DNA from: Polyporus tsugae
Lineage: Eukaryota; Basidiomycota; Agaricomycetes; Polyporales; Polyporaceae
Direction of reading: 5' to 3'
DNA length: 64,000 nucleotides
NCBI GenBank assembly: GCA_024305745.1
Contig: JAHRBS010000009.1
Location: 1,860,001-1,924,000, forward strand
In this document: positions 33,181-44,508 of the stretch, piece after piece
How positions within the stretch are numbered: the first letter of the stretch is position 1
Layout of the letters: every line of letters begins with the position of its first letter
Translations under genes and position numbers: made by a program
Notes under the pieces: model-generated
Seen by the model: only the letters and a program-made list of their open reading frames with translations
Told to the model about the DNA's origin: nothing
Databases searched by the model: none

Positions 33181-35356
33181 GCACTGACATGACAGGCTAT
33201 GTTGCTCACCACGGAAAGCATGGGTGCCGGCATCGCTGCAAATGTCCGGGTCGTCAGAAGCCCGGAGGCTCACACTACTACTCCGTGTGCTTGAAGCCGG
33301 ATGGGTACTCCGAGCGCGGTTGCGACCATGACGACTGTGAGCCCTCCGAGATTCCTGATTCCTCCCCCGATGACCATGCCAGAGACCTCCTATATCTTCG
33401 CGGCGCACCAACGCGGAACAACTACAAGGCACGTCGTCTCGAGACGGGCCTCGTCAAGCCAAGCATCTTTTCCGGATTAGATTCCAACCACACTGCCCCC
33501 ATCCCGACCATCTTTCCTGGCGATATTATGCATCTGTTCGGTCTCAACCTCACGGATCTCCTTGTGGGTCTCTGGCGCGGAACTATCGAATGTGACACAA
33601 AGAATGGTGACGATCCGCAGACCTGGGACTGGGTCTGCCTGCGTGATACCGCCGCCTGGGAATTGCATGGAGCCAAGGTGGACGAGGCGAGCCAGTATCT
33701 TCCCGGGTCCTTTGATCGCCCCCCTCGTAACCCTGCCGAGAAGATGTCGAGCGGTTACAAGTGCTGGGAGTTCCTAACATGGATATATGGTCTCGCCCCG
33801 GGTCTACTCTACCGCGTTCTTCCTGACAAATACTGGTCAAACTTCTGCAAGCTCGTCGCTGGTGCTCGTATCGTATATCAGCGCAAATCGGCTGCTGCTC
33901 AACGTGAACGTTCTCACAAACTCCTCTCCAACTTTATCTTTGAATACGAGACACTCTACATCCAGCGGAAGATCTCACGCATGCATTTTGCCCCGCAATG
34001 TGTGCACTCCCTCTCCCACACACCCACGCAGACGACGCGAATCGGCCCCCTCATCAGCACATCGCAATTCACAATGGAGAGCATGATCGGGGACCTTACT
34101 TCCGAGATCAGACAGCCATCTCTCCCTTTCGAAAACCTTGCTCAGCGCACATTACGTCGTGCACAAAACAATATACTCAAAGTCATGTTCCCCGAGCTGG
34201 ACCCCATCCGACCTTCGCAGGCACCGAAGCGCGATCTTGGTGATGGTTTCACATTGCTTCATCCTCGAGAGGCCCGTCCCAGGAGTGCCGGCGACCGGGA
34301 AGATATCTTGGTTGTGCGCTACATCGAGGACTTGGTGGGGACTGCACGAGCACGTTCATATTGGGTGGAGGATATGGAATGTTGTATCCAGAAGTGGGGT
34401 CGAGTTCGGTTGCCTAACGGCCAGATCTGCCGTTCAGCCTGGAAAGAAGTGGCCAATAAAATGACCCGGGTTGCTCGTAATGTGAAGGTATGTTCTCTGC
34501 CAAACATTATGGTGTGTGGGGAATAGAATCTAGGACTCGACTTACAGCTACTATTTTTGCAGTATCTGCCCAATGGCCAAAACACGGCAGCGGCATCAGG
34601 CAACGGTGACTCGGAGTGTTTTGAATATGCGGAAGTTCAATACTACTTCCCCTGCAGGCTTGGAAACGAGACTCGAGCTCTCGCTGTGGTAGTGAAATAC
34701 GGGCTACCAAATGAGGAGCTCCTCAGAGCCTCGTCAGGAGTCCTTTGGGCATGCTGCAAGCAGGAGGTGCTCGCGGTAATTGATGTAAAGTCTATTGAGG
34801 CTTGCGTCGCCATGATTCCTTCAGACCTGCCTCATCCAGATGCCTCGGAGACGAACAGTACTGTATATTTTGCTGTGGATAAACTTGGGGTAGATATTGG
34901 GCACCTTGGGGAAATGGACGAGCCAGATGAGGAGGGTGGCGAGCCTGATTCTGAGGAAGCACGGTAGATATAGTACACTGGCAGTTTTCCTGATATGATT
35001 TCGAGCTCGTACTATGTAGCTATTGTGTGCCTGGCAGTGTAATCATTCATATCTATGGATTTTACGAACATGAATCAGTTGGTCCGAAGTACAAGCTTGT
35101 ATAAGGCCTGAATAACCTGAATAGTAGGCATGAAGCATTAGTACGGTGACACCGCTGCCCGAGGACAGCGATATTGCACCTGCCCGATATGGACAAGTTT
35201 CACCTGCACATCTCAAAATTGGCCTCATCGTCGCTTCCTCCCATATCCCAGCGTACAATTCAATCTATCTATACCACTCTCACTTCCTATTCCTATCGCA
35301 TTCACTCCTTTATATATATTACTCTCTCCTAAACCCTACTCAACTATATCCTTGTA

Positions 35357-37841
35357 ATGGACAACATCTTCGGCACACCTGCGACAAATCCTATGGCGAG
35401 GACAACACCCTCGATGGGTACACAAAACTCACCCCTGGCCTCACGGTATGGTGGACATAGTATAGGTAAGTTTGCCTGTTCCTTGCAAGCCCCCTGTCAG
35501 TCGCATTTCTACAAGTTTCAGGCCGTAATAAATTTTCTTACCCACAGCGATGTATTCAAGCGCACCAATGCTTGCTGGCATAGTGGACCCCGGGTTCCAG
35601 GGAGGTCTGGGTGATGGTACAATCCATGTCAGTACCCCGCTGTTGCATGCCAGACAATGAAATGGCTCACAAGTGGTCTCAGGTCGCGTGTATCGCCCAA
35701 GCGGGACCCGAGATGCTACTGCGCAGTCAAAATCCAGCATACATTGCAGCGACCCACCGGAATGATGTCCTAGCCAGCCAAATCCAGCAACTTGAGGGCC
35801 AACTGGCAGGACAGAAGTAAGCCTTTTGTCATCTATTGATTGCATCACACATATGCACCTTGCTTGTACAGACAGGCCCTTGCCGAAGTCCTTTCCAAAG
35901 TCCCCATGCTCCTGGGAATCCCAGGTGCACAAGGTACTACTGAGAGCAACCCTCCCGCCCCACAAACATGCTGTCCGTGCACCGGAAAGACCGTGCTTGG
36001 TCTCGGCCTTGAATACCCCGTCGCACCCAGAAGCCGGCCACTTGGTATCAAGTATTGGTCCAAGGAAGACTATAATGGGTGTGCAATGAAGCGCGGCCGG
36101 AAGGGTGGACAGCACAAGAACAATGAGAATGTGGGACAGGTGTGGGTTGAGGATGATAATGGGAACATTATTGATGGGTACGTCGCTGGGCAAATACGTG
36201 ACATGCTCACCGCTTGCCTCCACTTGCTTGTATGGAGTGGACAGGCAACGCCTCACTCCCGCGAGCTCGGACACGAGGCCCGCATATACATCCACACCGT
36301 CCTCGGTCACCACTTCCGATTCCTTGTGACCTGCGAGGGTGGGCAGTGGAAGATCAACGAGTTGTTAACTGCAGCCTACTCAAACTTCACACAAACCCAC
36401 CTTGGTCGCAAAAAGCAGGATACAAAGGAAACAAGCTCAGGCAAGCGTCATTGCGCTGACAGCATCGAGTCGACGCCTGTGTCAGACGCTCCTCGTGCGA
36501 AGGCGCCTAGATCCGAGTCCGCTCAAGACCCCTCCCACAATATTCCTACTGCTTCCTCTGCTGCTCCCATCCCCATCCCATTGCATCCTCTCCTCGAGGC
36601 TGACCTCTATGTTTTCGACGACCATCAGTCAAACCGGCTGCCCTCTCTCTCGCCCGCACCGCTCACTGGAATCAACTCCCCTGATGACAATGCCCTCTCT
36701 CCGCCCATTGCCACATCATCGCTCCCGACTCCAGCCGTGCTCTCGCCTCCTCAACAGCCCTCCCCCTCCACCCTCATACCAGCTCTCCAGCAAGCAACCT
36801 CTGCAATGGCCCCATCAGAAGTGCACGACCACCCTGGAGTCGCCGAGGCCGAGCCCAATCATCCAGAGATAGTGGGCGCGCAACCTGAACATTGCACCAC
36901 CCAGGCAGCAGCATTGCCAACCCCGGACCCTGTAGACGGTGACAACATACAGGTAAGCACGTTTCCTTCATTGTCTGGCATTTCCCATCCATTTTCATCC
37001 TGTGTTAGATGCTGTCTGGACCTGACATGCCAAGTGTGTCCGCAGTGAACTCTCATGCCGCCACAAGCACAGTCCGCACCCCCAATCTCCCTCAAATCCC
37101 TGTTCCGAAACCATTGTGAGTCCCCTCTTTGTACACCTGCACCAGTCTCTTCTCAGCAGCCTGTGCCAGCCCTGTGACGAAATGTCGCACTCAACAGGCA
37201 GATTTGCCAGGTGCAACATCCCCCGTAGTTGGACAGTCTCCGGCTGTGCCAGTTGAGGCCACCGTGACCCCGGCCGCACACCACCAGCCTCATCTTGAAG
37301 CCACGTCAGCTACGCAAACACCCACCGCCAATACCCCGTCCACCGGCTCAAGCCCTGTTGCCCAAGCCCCTACAGGCAATGGTGCAACCACCGCTGTCAC
37401 TGTGCCAGGCCCACAATCCAGCCGTCGTCGCGGCCCGACGCCTGTGAAGGCAAGTGCGAAGTACAAGGCTAATACCATCAGTGCACAGTGCGTCTTCAAT
37501 CCTCCCTCGTTCCGATGACCTACTAACTGTGCTGGTACGTACTTGCAGGAGTTTCCATATGCGTGATCGCATGGATGAAAATCCCGACATATCTTACACC
37601 GACTGCCAGACAATGTTCAAGGCGCTCTCATCTGAGCAACTGCAGGTATGTTATCTTCCGATACCATTCCATGTACTCCGGGCGGCACTGACTCCCTCCA
37701 GGTGTACAACGAGAGGGTGGTTGCAGCGAAGAAACAAGTAAGTGTTGTTAGATTTTGTTGTTCGTGAACAAGCCGCGCTGATAACTGCATTGTAATTAGC
37801 GCAAGGAGGACCAGGCAGATCAGGCGAAGAAGACACTGTGA
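35357..37841 (+). CDS. Plavaka element 1 accessory protein, unknown function
   Basis: A multi-exon gene on the same strand as transposase 1, starting 390 bp after its stop. Exons joined in phase give an N-terminus MDNIFGTPATNPMARTTP, a Gly-rich piece (MLAGIVDPGFQGGLGDG) and a short coiled coil (NDVLASQIQQLEGQLAGQKQ). A conserved block follows around 36040-36400 (KYWSKEDYNGCAMKRGRKG, VWVEDDNGNIIDGYVAGQIR, TVLGHHFRFLVTCEGGQWK). The rest is long, Pro/Ser/Thr-rich and disordered, with short final exons ending in Lys-rich sequence (QRKEDQADQAKKTL). I recall similar proteins next to other Plavaka transposases, but no function is known to me. It differs completely from the element 2 accessory protein. 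Several exon edges near the 3' end are tentative. Confidence 0.65.
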
Positions 37842-38177
37842 GATGGTCCGGGTATGACGCTGTTCCTCTTCCATGCTGGTACATGTATCCAAGTCTGTAT
37901 CTCCTTCGGTGTTACACAATGTAGTCCCATGGGAATCTGTGTCATACTGGATAATATCTCGATAGATTGCTGTGGCTCTCGTCCGACCACGTGAGCGAGT
38001 AAAATAACATGAAGCCATGATTGGTGGATTTCCGTCGAGTCTCCTCGAGATCCGGGTCGCAACATTGCCTTTTCTCGCACAGCCTACTCGAGACCCGCAT
38101 CTTATACCATTTTCACCTGAATCTACGAGATCAGGGGAGAAAATCACCCATCATTACTTTTATCGACAGATCTCGGC

Positions 38178-38208
38178 CGTTCTCGAGGGGGTTTTGACTG
38201 GAGTTAGC
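38178..38208 (-). repeat. Candidate right inverted repeat of element 1
   Basis: It pairs with 22526-22556. Confidence 0.45.
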
Positions 38209-38684
38209 AGTGAAGAAGGGCTCGACGCCTCCAACTCCTTGAACCTGTGGCCGCGTGAGCAAATTGATTGCGGACTGATCCGGAACCCTGGATTAGGAAG
38301 TGTAGACGCTCATAACCAGTGGTATCAGCGGCGCTTACACCGTCCCAATATGACCTCTTCGACTCCACTCGCCACGACGCCGTTATCTTGGTTCTTGGCA
38401 TTCTCGGAAGATGTAATTGTACTGTTGCTTTTGTTGTTACTGTCGGTATTCCAACGCTTGTTTTCGAACACTGAGGGGAGCCAGCTCAAATCGCAAACTC
38501 AGTCACCCAAGGACCGGCCTGGCCAAGTTTGCGCCGTTCAACTCAAACCGGCGGCCAGCAATGGCACTTACCCCCCGGATTTCGGAACGGGGTGTTAAGG
38601 CAAATTCAAGTTGACGATCCATTCAAGGGTAAGTCTTCCTATTCCAGCGAACCCACTGACGCCTATGTTAACATCCATATCGAC

Positions 38685-38692
38685 TGACGTCA
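38685..38692. promoter_or_regulatory. TGACGTCA (CRE-like) site
   Basis: A perfect 8-bp CRE palindrome, the classic target of bZIP factors of the ATF/CREB type, about 250 bp upstream of the start at 38938. Confidence 0.5.
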
Positions 38693-38711
38693 TCGCGGCG
38701 GAGAGTTCACA

Positions 38712-38762
38712 AGGTCGTGGAGTTCACGATGTCGTGGAGTGTACGAAGTCGTGGAGTTTACT
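38712..38762. repeat. 17-bp tandem repeat, three units
   Basis: Three head-to-tail units share the core GTCGTGGAGT with small changes around it. They lie between the CRE-like site and the TATA box, so they may be repeated factor-binding sites. Confidence 0.7.
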
Positions 38763-38821
38763 GGGAGCAAACCCAGAGTGAGCCCAGCAATACGTCACCA
38801 GCGTTCCTGACGTCCGAAGGG

Positions 38822-38828
38822 TATAAAT
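38822..38828 (+). promoter_or_regulatory. TATA box of the small hydrophobic protein gene
   Basis: TATAAAT lies about 115 bp before the start codon, a usual distance for a highly expressed fungal gene. Confidence 0.55.
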
Positions 38829-38937
38829 TTCGAGCAGCAGAGGATGGCGGTCGGTATCTGCCACACACATTCACATTCTCCACACACACAACTCGAATCA
38901 CCGCTCCACTACCTGAACGACATACCAACACACCGTC

Positions 38938-39307
38938 ATGGTACGTGTCATTTATCTCAAACGGCCGTGGTGATCGCTGAACGTCGCCGTCCTCATCCAG
39001 GGTTCCGTCATATCTGCCATCGGGGGCGCCATAAACGCCATCATCTCTGCTATCGCGGGTGTCATTGAAACGATTATCTCCGCCATTGTATCTGTATGTC
39101 CCGGCCATGCCATTTCTGCCTGGTGTTTACCCTTTCCTTTCTGACACACTCGACTCTTAGATTCTTGTCGCCATTTGGGATTGCATCCTTGCTGTCCTCT
39201 GCTGCAGATGTTGCAGAAGTGGTCGAGGCCATAGTAGAAGCCGGGGACAATCCTCCACCGGTGGCCGTCGGAGATGGGGAAGGAGGAGGGCGGGTGCGAC
39301 GTACTGA
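38938..39307 (+). CDS. Small hydrophobic basidiomycete protein with Cys/Arg-rich tail
   Basis: Three exons: 38938-38940 (the ATG alone), 39001-39093 and 39161-39307, with 60-67 bp GT-AG introns, giving 80 residues. Residues 1-50 are hydrophobic and repetitive (MGSVISAIGGAINAIISAIA, then GVIETIISAIVS). A short WDCILAVLCCRCCR stretch and an Arg/Gly-rich tail follow. Many agaricomycetes carry proteins with this exact layout, an alternating Ile/Ala helix followed by a CC(R/G)-type tail. Their function is unknown to me; membrane insertion or amphipathic association is likely. The conserved style of the split gene, and a TATA box about 115 bp upstream, support it strongly. Conventional gene finders may miss it because of the 3-base first exon. 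Confidence 0.75.
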
Positions 39308-39645
39308 GCTGCGCGTCAGCTCGACTAGGAAAGGTTTCGGTCAGCGTCGGACATTGAACGTCACCGAGGGCTAGATTCCGTCTTCCCGGACTCAGATACC
39401 ACTTGCCAGTGAATATCTTTGATAGATTAATACCCTTGTAATGTTCCTTATGTTTCTCGACGTAATCTCTTGCAAGGCTCGAAGCTATAGCTTCTGGGCG
39501 AAGATGTGATAAGAGACAGCATAATGCACTCGACGTCCTACGCAGTGTCCCTGGGACACTACGCCGGCACATATTCTATATTCAACCGTTAGATAAGTGC
39601 TATACTATCGCGTCATACGAGGTCATAATCGCGACAGTAGAACCC

Positions 39646-40795
39646 TTACGCGACCGTGAAGCTGGATACGGCGTGTCAACGTTCGGGTCGACAGGAAACG
39701 AGACCAAGGACTCACTAGACCATATCATCAAGGGACCCGTGCTGAGCGACCGCGACGAGCGCAGGCTGGTGGTTCGCAGCCGTGTTGATCGACGCGATAC
39801 GGTACGCGCCAGCCGGGAGGCCCGCAACCGTCGCCGAGAGCACGCCATTCACGTCCGGCAGGTTCAAGCCCTTGAACCACACGAACTTGGTCGGGTCCGT
39901 CGGCACGGTGCTGTCGAGCGACGGGAGGGGGTCGATGGTGATGTGCGAGTGGCCCTTGATGTTGCCCTGCGCGTTGATCTGCTGCGGCGCGGCGAAGTAG
40001 CTCTGGTTCGCGTTCACGAAGTTGCCCGTCTCGAGGTTCAGGATCGCCATCTGGACCGTGAAGTTCGTGTTCGCCGGGATCGTGGCCCCGTTCTTGGGGA
40101 AGACGAACTTGGCCGAGGGCATGTTCGTCGTCGCGGCGATGATGCCCATCGGCGCGGGGTTGCACGACCCGGACGTGATCTGGATGCCGTTGGTGATCGG
40201 GAGGTTGGGCACCGTCGCGCAGAAGTTGATGAAGTTGTTCGAGGACGTGTCGGAGGGGACTGAGCCTGGCTCCGGCCCATTCAGCCCGTTGTTCTCGAAT
40301 CCTGTGGCGATGACAGATTGGAGAAGGGTGAGCGAGGTTTGGGGATCATCGCCGCCTGCGGCCGCGCCGTTCCCGGCGGCGTTGTCACCCGCGCTCGCAG
40401 TACTGGTAGCCTGCGTGAAGAATATCATCAAGCCATATTCAACTTCTGGCGAAGGTGTAGGCACGTACTGCAGCGGTGTCTGTGGAGGTCGCAACGGCCG
40501 TCGTGGTACCAACAGCAGTAGCTGTATCGATGACAGTCGCGGTGTCGACAGCGGTGGCTGTATCGACGGCAGTCGCAGTGTCGACAGCGGTGTCTGTGGC
40601 GGCAATAGTCGTATCCGCGACACTTGCTGAGGCAGCTACTGAGCCGGCGGCCACGCTGGTTGTGGCGCTACTTGCGCCAACAGCCCCGGGGGGCTTACCC
40701 CCGAAGCCATTCTTGCCGAAGCGAGGAGCTTTCAGAGGGCCTGCCGAAACCGCCACAGCGAGAGAGACGAGAAGGAGGGAGGAAGAGAGCTTCAT
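39646..40795 (-). CDS. Secreted basidiomycete protein, copy B (paralogue of 17869-19007)
   Basis: Exons 40469-40795, 39716-40410 and 39646-39661 give 345 residues. A signal peptide (MKLSSSLLLVSLAVAVSAGP) leads into a linker with a repeated AVDTAT-type unit, an internal tandem expansion not present in copy A. The conserved domain (SSNNFINFCATVPNLPITNG, GSCNPAPMGIIAATTNMPSA, KGHSHITIDPLPSLDS, YRIASINTAANHQPALVAVA) and the final FTVA match copy A closely. Both introns sit at the same places and the middle exon is exactly 695 nt in both. The two genes are about 20 kb apart in opposite orientation, with the transposon nest between them. Function unknown; it is not a ribosomal protein despite the common label. 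Confidence 0.88.
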
Positions 40796-42333
40796 GGTGG
40801 AGCTGGCCGGTTAGGATGAACGAGAAGGCGGTCAACGCGACAAAGAATGGGCAGGATGAGGAGAATATGTGCAGGTGGACTCCGGGTCGCTGAGGAACTG
40901 GAGGACACGAGTCAGATATTTATGTAGAGAGATAGAGAGCGTGCGCTTACTGGGTCGTTTGTGCCGACCGTCCTGCCGGCGACTGTATTGCATAGCCACG
41001 AATTTCGTACTCCCGCCATGCGTGGTAGCGCAACGGCCAGCGTGTCGTTGCAGAGGGTCCAGTTAGAATTCAGGATGGGTGCAACTTGAAAGTCCTCTGG
41101 CAACTGTCACCAGTGAGAGTCCCCGTTCCGCTCCAGCAAGACACGGTGGAAGTGGCAGACCATCGGAACTTCACAAACATGGGGCCTGCGATCAATTTCG
41201 GCACAGTTATTTACAGTCCTTCCCGCCTTCCCGTCGTAAGTACGAATTGGACTTCGCAGGCGGTCTCCTAATGGCCCGGGTATGTTGTGGTATGCTAACA
41301 CAATGCTGTAAGTACTCCGATACAAGCACAGGATTGTGCCACTTGCCTTGACAGTCGCGCGATGCTAGAATGTGGCCTTCTACGTTGCTTCGGGATGAGA
41401 ATTCACGTCGGTTTTTGATCCTTACAGCCAAGGCGACATGGGCGTTGAAATCTCTAAAATAGTAACCGCTGCGCAACCAACGATGCGAATACGGCCAATG
41501 ATCACGCGGAGAGTCCGTGGCAACAAGATGAGAGCGTCGTGAAAGTATACCAGGGATGCCGTATTGGGCCACCGTTGTGCAGTTTGGCAAGCATGCAACC
41601 TGTGCGAACCTGCGCAAACGGGTTCGCGAGCCTGGGACCTACGGTCACCTGGATGGAACGACCAGTGTAATCAGCATCCGTAGCTAACCTCCATTCGGAT
41701 GACCAGGTTTACACACTGTCAATGTCAAATGCCAGGCGAGAAAATGTTACGCTGTCGCCCCCCTCTGTTGAGGCGTGGAGTCCGTATCGCGTCGAAGGTG
41801 GCGGCTGGCAGACGGTGACGAGGCTGCCCGATGATAGGCCGCAGTCGACATCAGCGTTGTCTGACTCTTGTCGCTGGCGCTGATTCAATGCGTAAAATTT
41901 AGCCCTCTGCAGACACATGCACCAGTGGAACCCACCTCCAAGATCCGTCGCGGGTTGAGTGGAGGATCATAACTAGTATCGGAACTCTCGTCGGAGTCGT
42001 CCTCGAGCCCGAGCCTTCCGGACTGTGGTGGCTGTGCTGCATCGATGGTGTCCTCTCGAGCGTCTAAAAAGGGAAAAGGGCTGCGGTCGCAACGTCAACA
42101 CTGGTGACACTGCTTGCAACTCGGACGGTTCATGTTAAAGGTGGAAGTGTAGACGTGCCAGCCAATGCACACTTGAACTTGAGCAAGACGAAGTGGATAA
42201 GATGATACCGCAATGGTCGAGAGGTGACCGCATGCTGCTGATATGAAGCACTCAAAAATCCTCATATATTATGCTCGTAGTCGACTCGTACAATGCCCGC
42301 ATCGTCGAACGCGCCGATAGGTCCCAAGTCCGC
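40796..42333. other. Intergenic, nothing recognised
   Basis: About 1.5 kb without a supported gene or repeat; it includes the promoter of secreted copy B. Confidence 0.5.
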
Positions 42334-43577
42334 TCAGACAAGATTAGATGCATGAAGCTCAGAAGTGTTCGAACTACTTGACTGCCGGTCCGTCTCCTTC
42401 TGTGACGTAGGGGTCAGTCCGAGCGCAAAGTCCCGAACGCCATCTTCGGGCATAGCCGTCGGCATATTGGCCCCCGGCCATGCTTCAGGAGCAGCAGCCT
42501 CCTTGAACCCTGAGAAGCTTCGGCCCATGACCACGCGGAGGACGATCATCTGCGGCGAGATGCACTACATGTGCAACACCGTCAGCCCCTGCGACAGCTA
42601 ACCAAGGTCGTAGAGAAGGAGGAGGATGAGACTCACGGTGAACATCACGTACAACGACAAGAACAAGATGGACGACGGATGTTCTATGCCAAGCGTAACC
42701 AGGAACACGATCCCAAACAGTGTATACGGCAGCGCCGACTCGACGATCAGCGAGACGGTCCCGGTGTACTTGCTCGCGACGTGCTCGCCAAGCTCGCCCT
42801 CGATCTCCCGCGCATGGAGCAGGAGGCGGATGCAGATGAGCGAGGACACTGTAATGTTGAGCGCGATGACGACGCTGGAGTAGGTGAGCGCGGTGTGCTT
42901 GCTGACGCCGGAGAAGAAGTTGGCGTTCGGAAGGCCAGTGATGACGCTTGTGGTGATGCCGAGACCTGGGCGGAGAACCGTGTGAGGCTGGCCGTTTAGA
43001 TGGAGACTGAAACAGACCTACAGATGGTGCTGAAGTAGAGGAACGAGGGGACAATGACGACGCGCCAGTCGCCCCAGGCGACGTAGCAGCGGTACAGCTA
43101 CAGGATAGGTCATTGAGACGCAGGATGCGGATATAAAGAGAAAGAACGCACAAGGAACCCGTCGCTCAAGATGTTGAGAAACACCGACGCCGTCGTGCCC
43201 ATTGTCTGATACCACACTGCCGCATGGTCAACGAAGTAGGCGGCGGACCCTCCTGGATAGTCGGCGTTCTCGATCCACATTTCCTGGCCAAAGATCGCTT
43301 GCACGGCGACGTAGATGGTGATCATGACGAGTATCCCCGTGCTCCAGTAGAAAAACAATCGGTAGCTCCGCCGATTTCGGTCATCCTTATTGCGCAGGAT
43401 GAGAGTGGCGGTCGCGAAGTAGAACACGACCTCGACGCCTGTGTGCCAAATGTATGATGTATGTATCAGCGAAAATGCATGCATGAAATACTTTGAGCAT
43501 CACGAACCGTAGAGGATTGCATTGAATGTGTTGCCGAGATAGAAGAAATTTTGAAAGGCAGCGTTTAGGTCCGACAT
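42334..43577 (-). CDS. Fungal 7TM membrane protein (DUF6534-like)
   Basis: Five exons (43508-43577, 43152-43438, 43022-43097, 42637-42965, 42334-42564) join in phase to 330 residues. It starts MSDLNAAFQNFFYLGNTFNA, with successive hydrophobic helices: VEVVFYFATATLILRN, GILVMITIYVAVQAIFGQ, LYRCYVAWGDWRVVIVPSFL, LGITTSVITGLP, SSVVIALNITVSSLICIRLL and TLFGIVFLVTLGI. A polar Ser-rich C-terminal tail faces the cytoplasm. Agaricomycetes have large families with this architecture, annotated DUF6533/DUF6534. Their roles are largely unknown, with receptor-like function often guessed. The fourth intron acceptor was chosen because the nearer one gives an early stop. Confidence 0.85.
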
Positions 43578-44508
43578 TGCGAAAGAGTGGGATTGGATTG
43601 GCAGAGTTGAAGGGGGCATGAGCGAGCACCAAGTTGGGCTTTATATCGTGGAGGCTGTGGTGTATGTCTCTGGTCTCTCTTCGGATAGCCTAGCGTTGCG
43701 CCCCACTGAGCGAGGTAGGGAGACTTTGAAATGGGACTGCAGCGAGACCGCAAATAACATTTGGACTGCCGTGTGCAGCTCGGAATTGTGCTGGTCGCGG
43801 GTGCGCGATTCGGATAACCGGGCCTGACAACGAAATAAAGCTGGCTGAGATACTGCCGACGCGCGAGACATGACTTGGGTGCGGCATATATATCTGACAA
43901 CGCCTGGTCCCGATCGCGAGGTTATGGGGGTCGGAACGATGAGCTCCGTAACGGTGGAGGCACCGCTCGTCGGGCTTAACATCCTACCAGCGCCAGCAAT
44001 GAGAGTTCTGCAAGAGCCTTCACGTACAGGGGTAGGGTATGTACGTGCCACTGTGGCCATTCCGAATGGTGCTCTTGAAACGCGGAAGTTGTCGTGTTTG
44101 GTGCCGTAGTATGTAGGGCGGAATGATGATCTTGTGACATGGTCTGCTCGAACCAATAATCAGTTACGTCACACTATTTGTCAAAAACAAGCTCTGCATA
44201 CAAGCTCAGGATGGTTTATGTAAAGGGAATCAAAAGCCTTGAGTGAGAGCAGCTGAAGAACAGAAATATCATGGAATACGTCCAAGTTGGGCAACTTGAA
44301 CTGGCTCGGCGAGTCTCGGAAGCCGGACCGTCAGAGTCGGGTCACAGACGTGATCCAGACACGTTACGTCACAAGTGACAAGGCGCGTTGGCCGCCGTCA
44401 CATTCCTTGTTCCAGCAACCTTTTCCTCTCCGCCCTTCCTCTTCTCCTCATCGCCCTCCCCGTCGTTCTCGACGATCATCTCAACCTCTACACTTACAAA
44501 GGCCGCAG
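43578..44508. other. Intergenic between two divergent genes
   Basis: This holds the promoters of the 7TM gene and the SNF2 gene. I see no gene or strong regulatory motif. Confidence 0.5.

Larger units (their letters stand above)
22966..34967 (+). pseudogene. Plavaka transposase 1, interrupted by element 2 but otherwise intact
   Basis: Exon 1 is 22966-23349, exon 2 is 23416-24586 continued at 33181-34487, and exon 3 is 34563-34967. The N-terminus has a Cys/His finger-like motif (WFCGCLTCIGKGQMFVSKTT plus WIRH). The core shows Plavaka consensus blocks: HNMCPDSCMAYTGSFEDD, KCSFC, FSMDGAQLFEHKASNCWIYI and YILPGVIVPGLNKPKCIESF. After the insert come GYVAHHGKHGC, FPGDIMHLFGLNLTDLLVGL, SFDRPPRNPAEKMSSGYKCW and, near the end, AEVQYYF. 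Codon 24586 is split by element 2. Dropping the insert and one target copy keeps the frame, for about 1,088 residues without a stop. As it stands, no full transposase can be read. Confidence 0.88.
22526..38208 (+). mobile_element. Plavaka-type DNA transposon 1 (outer element)
   Basis: Limits are set tentatively by an imperfect 31-bp inverted repeat, 22526-22556 against 38178-38208 (26 of 31 matching, sharing CCCTCGAGAACG). No target duplication was found, so the true ends may differ. Inside are the transposase (22966-34967, interrupted) and an accessory gene (35357-37841), both on plus. Without the nested element 2 it would be about 7.1 kb. Plavaka elements are a CACTA/KDZ-related class expanded in agaricomycetes. 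Confidence 0.6.
38209..38937. other. Intergenic, upstream of the small hydrophobic protein gene
   Basis: No gene is seen. Regulatory-looking sites are a TGACGTCA palindrome (38685-38692), a 17-bp tandem repeat (38712-38762) and a TATA box (38822-38828). Confidence 0.55.

Noticed and set aside
33181..33195. Apparent 5-bp duplication TGACA in transposase 1 as a possible excision footprint
   Set aside because: Once element 2 and its target copy are removed the frame is continuous, so no frameshift needs explaining; the repeat is normal codons (ACT GAC ATG ACA).
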